Below, in pieces: positions 14,701-18,029 of a stretch of DNA of 18,029 nucleotides; positions within the stretch are counted from its first letter, which is position 1, and each line of letters opens with the position of its first letter. The notes under the pieces were generated by a model. The model searched no databases. It was given only the letters and a program-made list of their open reading frames with translations, and was not told the origin of the DNA. The stretch is from assembly GCA_003139735.1 (NCBI GenBank), contig PLGA01000579.1:49246-67274 (forward strand), in the 5' to 3' direction. The translations under genes were made by a program, and so were the position numbers. Origin of the DNA: Bryobacterales bacterium (GTDB taxonomy: Bacteria > Acidobacteriota > Terriglobia > Bryobacterales > Bryobacteraceae).

Positions 14701-15953
14701 TAAGTGCTGTATATCAGGCGGCTCCCATCGGCGGACAACTTGGCGACGAAAGCGTCCTGGCCTCCGCGATTGGCTTTCTGCCAGCCGCTCGCCGGGAATT
14801 TCAGGGACGTCGCGTCTCCTACAACATAGGCGGCCCCGGCCTCATCCACGGCAATTCCATTGCCGGAATCCGACGCGCTTCCACCGAGATACGTGCTGTA
14901 CGCCAAGCTGTTGCCGGCGGCGGACAATTTCAGGACAAACGCGTTTTTGTTGCCCGCGAGCTGCGACTGCAGCGGATCGACCACTGGGAAGTCTTGCGAT
15001 GTTGTCGATCCCGTGACATAGGCTGCCCCGGAGGCGTCCACCGCAATTCCGTACGCTTGGTCGTTGCCAAAGCCGCCGAGGTAGGTGCAATAGACCAGCG
15101 CGGTGCCCGCGGGGTTCAGTTTCGCGACAAAAGCATCGTCGCCCCCGGCGTTGAAATTCTGCACGGGATTGGCGGTGGGCAGGTTGTAAGACGCGGTGAA
15201 GCCCGCAAGATACGCCGCTCCCGTCGAGTCTACCGCCAAGGCGTTCGCCGCATCGGGGCCCGACCCGCCCAGGAGCGTACTGTAGGAGATCGCCGGATCG
15301 ATAATCAAAGGCAGCGATGCATCGTACTTGCCGATCGCGAAACTCACGGTTTCACCCGTCAGGACGAACCGCGCATCCACGGCAACGCGCCGGCCATCGC
15401 GTTCCTGGTATACGATGGGCGCCTCTTCGCGAAACTCCTCGGCGCCGGTCAGGATCGCCAGACTGCCATCCTCTCCGATGCGCAGTTTGCCGCCGCCGAG
15501 ATACCGTACATGAATGGCCGAAAGGTCCGCCCGCGGAGCCACTACGAACTCGGACTTCAGGTTTGGTCCGGCGCCCCCGTAAAGCATGTCGATTCCCGGA
15601 TAGAGATTCCGATATACGACGCCCGCGTACAAGGGCTGCGCCAGCAGCCATCGGTCCTTCGGCCCAGTCAAGAAATTCGCCGCTCCGGGGAGGCGGTTTC
15701 CGGCTTCCAGCCGGGAAGCGCGAACGGCCCCCTCGAAGTGCATGCGGAGGGTTTTGCCCGCCATGCGGAACAACACTTCGCCGGGGGAGAAATAGGCCGT
15801 CAACCCGGGGGCCTTTGCCATAAAGCGGACCGCCGGAGGCGCTTGGCCATGGTTCGCCAGAAAGAACAGCGGCACGGGTTCTCTTCGTCCCGCACCCGCG
15901 GCTAGAATCGCGCAATTCGCCAGCAAGAGCATCCGGTATCCGCACAGCGCCAT
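11772..15953 (-). CDS. Large secreted SBBP-repeat (beta-propeller) protein with C-terminal Ig-like modules
   Basis: 1393 residues. A hydrophobic N-terminus (MLLLANCAILAAGAG from an internal ATG at 15932, or from 15953) looks like a signal peptide, so export is likely. Residues about 30-215 match the domain that usually precedes SBBP repeats (ANHGQAPPAVRF, ending PLIIDPAISYS). Seven ~63-residue SBBP repeats follow (about 220-665), each with STYLGG, AIAVD, GAAYVAG and DAFVAKL. Next is a domain common in Solibacter proteins (NSGGGASQTFGFQFTDPSG to GLSGNWTVP), then four ~90-residue modules marked by ATLPGSTVTFQWS, YWLYVSK, APGG and YVRLWS; an unrelated ~200-residue domain is inserted before the fourth. 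No enzyme residues, sorting signal or anchor were recognised. Probably an extracellular binding or structural protein. Its flanks carry the two homologous A+B clusters, and its 5' region has two palindromes. Confidence 0.88.
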   Translation of the reverse strand: MALCGYRMLLLANCAILAAGAGRREPVPLFFLANHGQAPPAVRFMAKAPGLTAYFSPGEVLFRMAGKTLRMHFEGAVRASRLEAGNRLPGAANFLTGPKDRWLLAQPLYAGVVYRNLYPGIDMLYGGAGPNLKSEFVVAPRADLSAIHVRYLGGGKLRIGEDGSLAILTGAEEFREEAPIVYQERDGRRVAVDARFVLTGETVSFAIGKYDASLPLIIDPAISYSTLLGGSGPDAANALAVDSTGAAYLAGFTASYNLPTANPVQNFNAGGDDAFVAKLNPAGTALVYCTYLGGFGNDQAYGIAVDASGAAYVTGSTTSQDFPVVDPLQSQLAGNKNAFVLKLSAAGNSLAYSTYLGGSASDSGNGIAVDEAGAAYVVGDATSLKFPASGWQKANRGGQDAFVAKLSADGSRLIYSTYLGGSNTDHGAAIAVDTTGTAWVAGSTWSADFPVADAFQSASGGGQDAFVTRLAADGNSLLFSSYLGGSGGSLGYPEAAQAIALDWQGNAYLAGVTSSVNFPLLNPLQSSLNGTVDAFVTKVNASGTLAYSTYLGGSGMDVANAIAVDSSGAAYVAGYTYSTDLPVANAFQSSNAGDCDAFLARISATGTLGYLTYLGGNGADTATAVAVSSANVYVAGWTLSTNFPLRNPYQSVDADNYGAFLTEVDSGSPPVNQGVTPNSGGGASQTFGFQFTDPSGVTDLTTVSVLFNSTPNVANGCAVVYNRAANTLSLLTDAGGPPAGTLTPGSGMKQNSQCFLSGAGSSVSAAGNVLTLNLAISFLPPMAGVTNIYMQSANLSAATGWGLSGNWTVPAMIVSPPNQSTLPGASVAFQWTGIGSFIECTLSVSGIAPGGTDIFGGVLGAGTSRLLTNLPLNGGLIYARIGSKTSSGWLYIDYTYIAAIPIAAALTNPLNGATLPGSTVTFQWSAGAGNSQYWLYVSKVAPGGGDLDSINAGVQTASTVTNLPLDGSTIYVRLSSLMSGAWQYADYSFTAEGSPVAAMISPANGATLPGSTVTFQWSAGIGVSQYWLYVSNLAPGGKEIYSGSQGTNTSTTLTGLPTGGSTVYVRLWSEIGSAWKFLDYGYQSAAALIQIAPPTNSASLAAYLAATPSAAFDFSSFPEYNFYTPPTATQLTDGVLGLTFNAAMSRFTVPDAWGWAVSPNSQRVDANALLPIVDPYNALFNPTLAWNTQTNWFGLPNLTITLSQPVWTFGFEALPDDLGTIAATFYTTSSGSLTIRMNGMSYPQSRVFAATGAPIVKVVIALTNADGPDFAVGAFRYALSSAVSPDLSQVSDLSKTATPSPAVMISPAAGATLPGSTVTFRWSGGVGVSEYWLYLSKIAPGGKEIYSSALGSNTSMTFTTLPTDGSTLYVRLWSQIGVVWQYADYSYKTAGIR
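11775..12051 (-). repeat. Fourth C-terminal Ig-like module of the SBBP protein
   Basis: Encodes GATLPGSTVTFRWSGG to the C-terminus. At DNA level it closely resembles the modules at 12700-13525 (for example GTAATCGGCGTACTGCCA occurs at both 11800 and 12992), indicating recent duplication or gene conversion. It is separated from the others by an unrelated segment. Confidence 0.7.
12700..13525 (-). repeat. Three tandem C-terminal Ig-like modules of the SBBP protein
   Basis: Three successive ~270-bp units, each encoding TLPGxxVxFQW, an APGG turn and a YVRL or YARI strand. Units 2 and 3 are closest to each other and to the fourth module; unit 1 (TLPGASVAFQWTGIG) is the most divergent. Confidence 0.7.
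13960..15296 (-). repeat. Seven SBBP repeats
   Basis: Seven units of about 190 bp, each encoding a ~63-residue SBBP repeat with the pattern S-T-Y-L-G-G, then A-I-A-V-D, G-x-A-Y-V-A-G, D-F-P and D-A-F-V. The fifth has a short insertion (GSLGYPEAAQ) and the last is degenerate. The family is predicted to form beta-propeller blades. Confidence 0.85.
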
Positions 15954-16026
15954 ACGACAATACGTCGGCGGAACGGGAGTTTCGCTTTAGCCAGCCGTTT
16001 AAAAACCGGCCTTTTTCGGATACGAT

Positions 16027-16045
16027 TTTGGGCAAAACGCCCAAA
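16027..16045. repeat. Palindrome TTTGGGC-N5-GCCCAAA
   Basis: Perfect 7-bp arms around AAAAC, about 75 bp upstream of the SBBP gene start. A second, longer version lies at 16087-16112, sharing TTTGGGCAAA. Confidence 0.6.
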
Positions 16046-16086
16046 TCCTGGTCTGTAACATGCTGATTCTAAACCTGCGTCTTCTG

Positions 16087-16112
16087 CGAATTTGGGCAAA
16101 TGCCCAAATTCG
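16087..16112. repeat. Palindrome with 12-bp arms (CGAATTTGGGCA / TGCCCAAATTCG)
   Basis: Perfect 12-bp arms with a 2-base spacer. The core TTTGGGCAAATGCCCAAA matches the element at 16027-16045, with centres about 64 bp (six helical turns) apart. Placement upstream of the SBBP gene suggests paired operator sites that could be bridged by DNA looping; a regulator is not identified. Confidence 0.65.
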
Positions 16113-16142
16113 ACCGGCCGATGCGCCTTTTTGTTCGGCCTA

Positions 16143-16237
16143 CCGTACCAGAAAGTAAAGATCCGGCACGTGCATACCGTACCAGAAAGTAAGACGGTAT
16201 AAGATAGCACTACCGTATAATTTATCGATACTGTATA
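16143..16237. repeat. Fourth A+B cluster, upstream of the SBBP gene
   Basis: Two identical type A elements, CCGTACCAGAAAGTAA, at 16143-16158 and 16177-16192 (34 bp apart), followed by three type B-like elements 18 bp apart: ACGGTATAAG at 16194, ACCGTATAAT at 16212 and ACTGTATAAG at 16230. Offsets of the B elements from the nearer A element (17, 35, 53) equal those in the cluster at 11672. From 16238 to the next gene at 16349 nothing definite is seen. Confidence 0.75.
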
Positions 16238-16348
16238 AGAGACCTATACCCCAGGGGAAGGGCAATCCCGCGGCGCGCTGAGCGGAATTGATATAAGCGA
16301 CGCCGCAATCGGAATTGAACTAAAATGGAGGCCTGAAAGTCCGTTTTC

Positions 16349-16666
16349 ATGCTGTGTCCAAGGTGCAAAGCCGATCACGCGCACCGTTCTCATCGTAAGG
16401 GCGTCGTGGAGCGTCTAGGGAGCTGGATCGGCTATTATCCGTATCGCTGCCGGGAGTGCGGTTATCGGTTTTTGCAGTTCCGCTATGCGATCCCCCCCGA
16501 AAGCCCCGGCAAGCATTCGGAAACGGAGCGGGAGATTCGAACGACCCGTGTCCGCATCCGCTGGAAGCGGAAAAAACGCGCCCTCCTGCTTTATGGTTTT
16601 GGCGCTTTGATTTTCCTGAGCTTTCTCTATTACATTACGCGCCCCGGCAATTTTTCGGGAAATTGA
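16349..16666 (+). CDS. Small zinc-ribbon protein with one C-terminal membrane helix
   Basis: 105 residues. CPRC (C3, C6) and CREC (C34, C37) form a four-cysteine zinc ribbon around a basic segment (HRSHRKGVVERLGSWIGYYP). After a charged linker (about 50-76) comes a hydrophobic helix (RALLLYGFGALIFLSFLYYI, about 77-96), so the protein is probably a membrane-tethered cytoplasmic zinc ribbon. I recognise no specific function; proteins of this shape are common and unassigned in acidobacteria. The ATG at 16349 is chosen because it starts directly at the first CxxC; the only purine-rich site (GGAGG, 16327-16331) is rather far upstream. The last 37 bp overlap the 3' end of the convergent TPR-type gene, so antisense effects between them are possible. 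Confidence 0.75.
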   Translation: MLCPRCKADHAHRSHRKGVVERLGSWIGYYPYRCRECGYRFLQFRYAIPPESPGKHSETEREIRTTRVRIRWKRKKRALLLYGFGALIFLSFLYYITRPGNFSGN

Positions 16667-17877
16667 GCGGTCCGCTGCAACCCAGCCTCTCGTAGAACGA
16701 TCGAGCCTTCGATGCGGGTTGTCCCCAGAGCTCGCCGGTATGCGAGAGCGATTCGCACCAGGTGGCAGCCGGATGGGGCGATGAAACGAACTTTAGCTTG
16801 TGCGCCACCTTCCGAAGCCAGGCTTTCCGGCGCCCCCATAATCAAGCCGCCCGCCATATCCGTTACGCGCCAACCGAGGCCGGTGTCCGGCTGTATCCCG
16901 GCGGTACGGTACAAGGCGGTGAACTCGTATGCGGTGTTTTCCCGCACCGGTAAAATCCGAAACAGGGGTTCGCAATTCTCGGGTTGCGCGCCGGAGAACG
17001 TAAGGCGCAGGCCAGAGGGGGTCTCCTCGCGCGAGGCGCTAATCCCATCTACCGTGGACAATCGCCAGGCGAAGCCCTGCACCGCGGGGGTCGGCAGGAA
17101 GCTGTCATTGGTCAAAATCTTTTCCGCGCCGGGATCCAAGGGCGCATAGGGAATCAGCCGTGCTTTGGCGAGCCGGTTCCATACCTCCAGAGCTTCGTTC
17201 ACGAGTTTCGCGTCCATCAGCCGGTCGCAAGCCGTCAACAGCAGAGGGACATCCGATTGGCGCCCCTGATCGAGCAGCCGATAAGTGGCGGGACCGATCA
17301 GATCCAGGCGGTTTTGAGAGAGCAAATACGTCAGATATGCCGCTTGGATGTCCGGGCGGCGGATTTCCAGGCGGTCGATCAGGTTCCCATCCTCCACGAC
17401 CTTACCGGACAAGCGGAATAGCGGCAGCGGGTCGCCATAGAGCATTTGCGCGGCGGCCTTTGCCCAGAACCAAAACTTGGATTCTTCATCGCGCCGGAAG
17501 TAGTAATTCGCGAGGGTCCATTTTGGAAGATACTCCTTGTCCACCTCGGCTGCCCGCAGGAAGTATGGCTCCGCGGCCGCGCTGTGGCCGTCGGCCTCGA
17601 CCCTAAGACCAAGTTCGATCCAGGAGACCGAATCGTAAGGGTCCAGAGCGACGGCGCGCTGCAGCGCTTCGGAGGCCCTCCTGGGGTCGTCGTCCGATAT
17701 CAGCGCCGCGAGCTGAACGTAATAAGCCGCCTGCCAGGGCGTAAGCGCCAGAGCTCTTTCGGTTCCGGCGACGGTTAGCTGCCGCGCCGAATAATCGGCC
17801 CATCCAACCAGGATGGACCAAACCGAGGCGGCCGCCAGGCCGGCGAGCGCTATCGCGAGGACGAGGGAGCGTACCAT
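16630..17877 (-). CDS. Membrane-anchored TPR-type protein with C-terminal carbohydrate-binding-like domain
   Basis: About 415 residues from the ATG at 17877. It begins with a signal anchor (MVRSLVLAIALAGLAAASVW), so the rest should lie in the periplasm or outside. Residues about 45-150 contain helical repeats of TPR character (ALALTPWQAAYYVQLAALI, RRASEALQRAVALDPYD, SAAAEPYFLRAAEVDKEYLP). A middle helical region follows, and the C-terminal ~150 residues are a beta-rich domain (FAWRLSTVDGISA, ENTAYEFTALYRT, HLVRIALAYRR) like the jelly-roll domains attached to exopolysaccharide-locus TPR proteins. A role in polysaccharide assembly or export is inferred. The frame is open up to 17997, with an ATG at 17964 as an alternative, but that would add a hydrophilic leader before the anchor. 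No clear Shine-Dalgarno sequence. Confidence 0.75.
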   Translation of the reverse strand: MVRSLVLAIALAGLAAASVWSILVGWADYSARQLTVAGTERALALTPWQAAYYVQLAALISDDDPRRASEALQRAVALDPYDSVSWIELGLRVEADGHSAAAEPYFLRAAEVDKEYLPKWTLANYYFRRDEESKFWFWAKAAAQMLYGDPLPLFRLSGKVVEDGNLIDRLEIRRPDIQAAYLTYLLSQNRLDLIGPATYRLLDQGRQSDVPLLLTACDRLMDAKLVNEALEVWNRLAKARLIPYAPLDPGAEKILTNDSFLPTPAVQGFAWRLSTVDGISASREETPSGLRLTFSGAQPENCEPLFRILPVRENTAYEFTALYRTAGIQPDTGLGWRVTDMAGGLIMGAPESLASEGGAQAKVRFIAPSGCHLVRIALAYRRALGTTRIEGSIVLREAGLQRTAQFPEKLPGRVM

Positions 17878-18029
17878 GGAATTGTTTTTCTCGCCGGTGA
17901 ACCGCGCAATGCCTGCTCGCTCGTGGGCCGTGACGCCACCATTCGTAACACGACTGTATGACATAGCTTGCACAAATAAATGATTTAACGCCAACAATAT
18001 TCTTAGGCTATAATATAAGACGGAGTCGT
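17878..18029. other. Right-edge intergenic region with possible rightward promoter
   Basis: 152 bp upstream of the TPR-type gene. It turns AT-rich towards the end and includes TATAAT at 18009-18014 on the forward strand, with a poor -35 match (TTTAAC, 17984-17989, spacer 19). This could drive a gene beyond the window. No repeat element of type A or B is present. Confidence 0.3.

Noticed and set aside
15502..15509. Isolated TACCGTAC inside the SBBP gene
   Set aside because: Single copy without 18-bp neighbours; about two chance matches to this 7-mer core on either strand are expected in 18 kb.
14994..15905. Forward-strand open frame (303 codons) opposite the SBBP gene
   Set aside because: Antisense to a protein with clear repeats; arginine- and glycine-rich translation without domain features.
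16905..16912. Isolated TACGGTAC inside the TPR-type gene
   Set aside because: Single unphased copy, expected by chance.

Overview
The window looks like a GC-rich genome segment from the Acidobacteriota, most likely the Bryobacterales/Solibacterales (Candidatus Solibacter relatives). This is inferred from the very large SBBP-repeat secreted protein with its linked 'NSGGGASQTF...' domain, from the VanZ-like and fused glycosyltransferase genes, and from the many starts without a Shine-Dalgarno sequence. No rRNA, tRNA or CRISPR array was seen.

Left part (1-4968): the start of a heptose-7-phosphate kinase gene (hldE type, cut by the window edge), a divergent duplicated VanZ-like membrane protein, a convergent fusion of a GT2 glycosyltransferase with a SAM methyltransferase, then a small unknown protein divergent from a complete solitary tyrosine recombinase. 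Surface polysaccharide genes dominate here. A bifunctional fucokinase/GDP-fucose pyrophosphorylase (fkp type, 4976-7930) continues that theme.

Middle part (7976-11730): a complete plasmid-type replication and partition cassette. A replication initiator of the RPA/RepA type reads leftward. A 440-bp origin-like region carries five tandem repeats at 21-22 bp period plus a sixth copy ('type A', TTACGTTGAAGTACGG), a hairpin, an AT-rich stretch, and three 18-bp-phased TACGGTATA elements ('type B'). A tightly coupled rightward operon follows: a MerR-like helix-turn-helix protein, ParA, and a winged-helix protein in the ParB position that is not a ParB.

The most unusual signal is that the same two repeat types recur in three more clusters: inside the coding sequence of the winged-helix gene (11129-11231, where they encode a T-V-containing hexapeptide repeat), across that gene's stop codon (11672-11730), and 4.5 kb away upstream of the SBBP gene (16143-16237). 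The last two clusters have identical spacing (A, then B at +17, +35 and +53) and flank the SBBP gene as direct repeats. I read this as a replication/segregation module with a dispersed, partly gene-embedded set of binding sites; the protein binding each repeat type is inference.

Right part (11772-18029): the 1393-aa SBBP protein, two matching palindromes in its upstream region, a small zinc-ribbon membrane protein, and a membrane-anchored TPR-type protein whose 3' end overlaps it. Whether this is a plasmid, a second chromosome or an integrated element in the main chromosome cannot be decided from the window alone.
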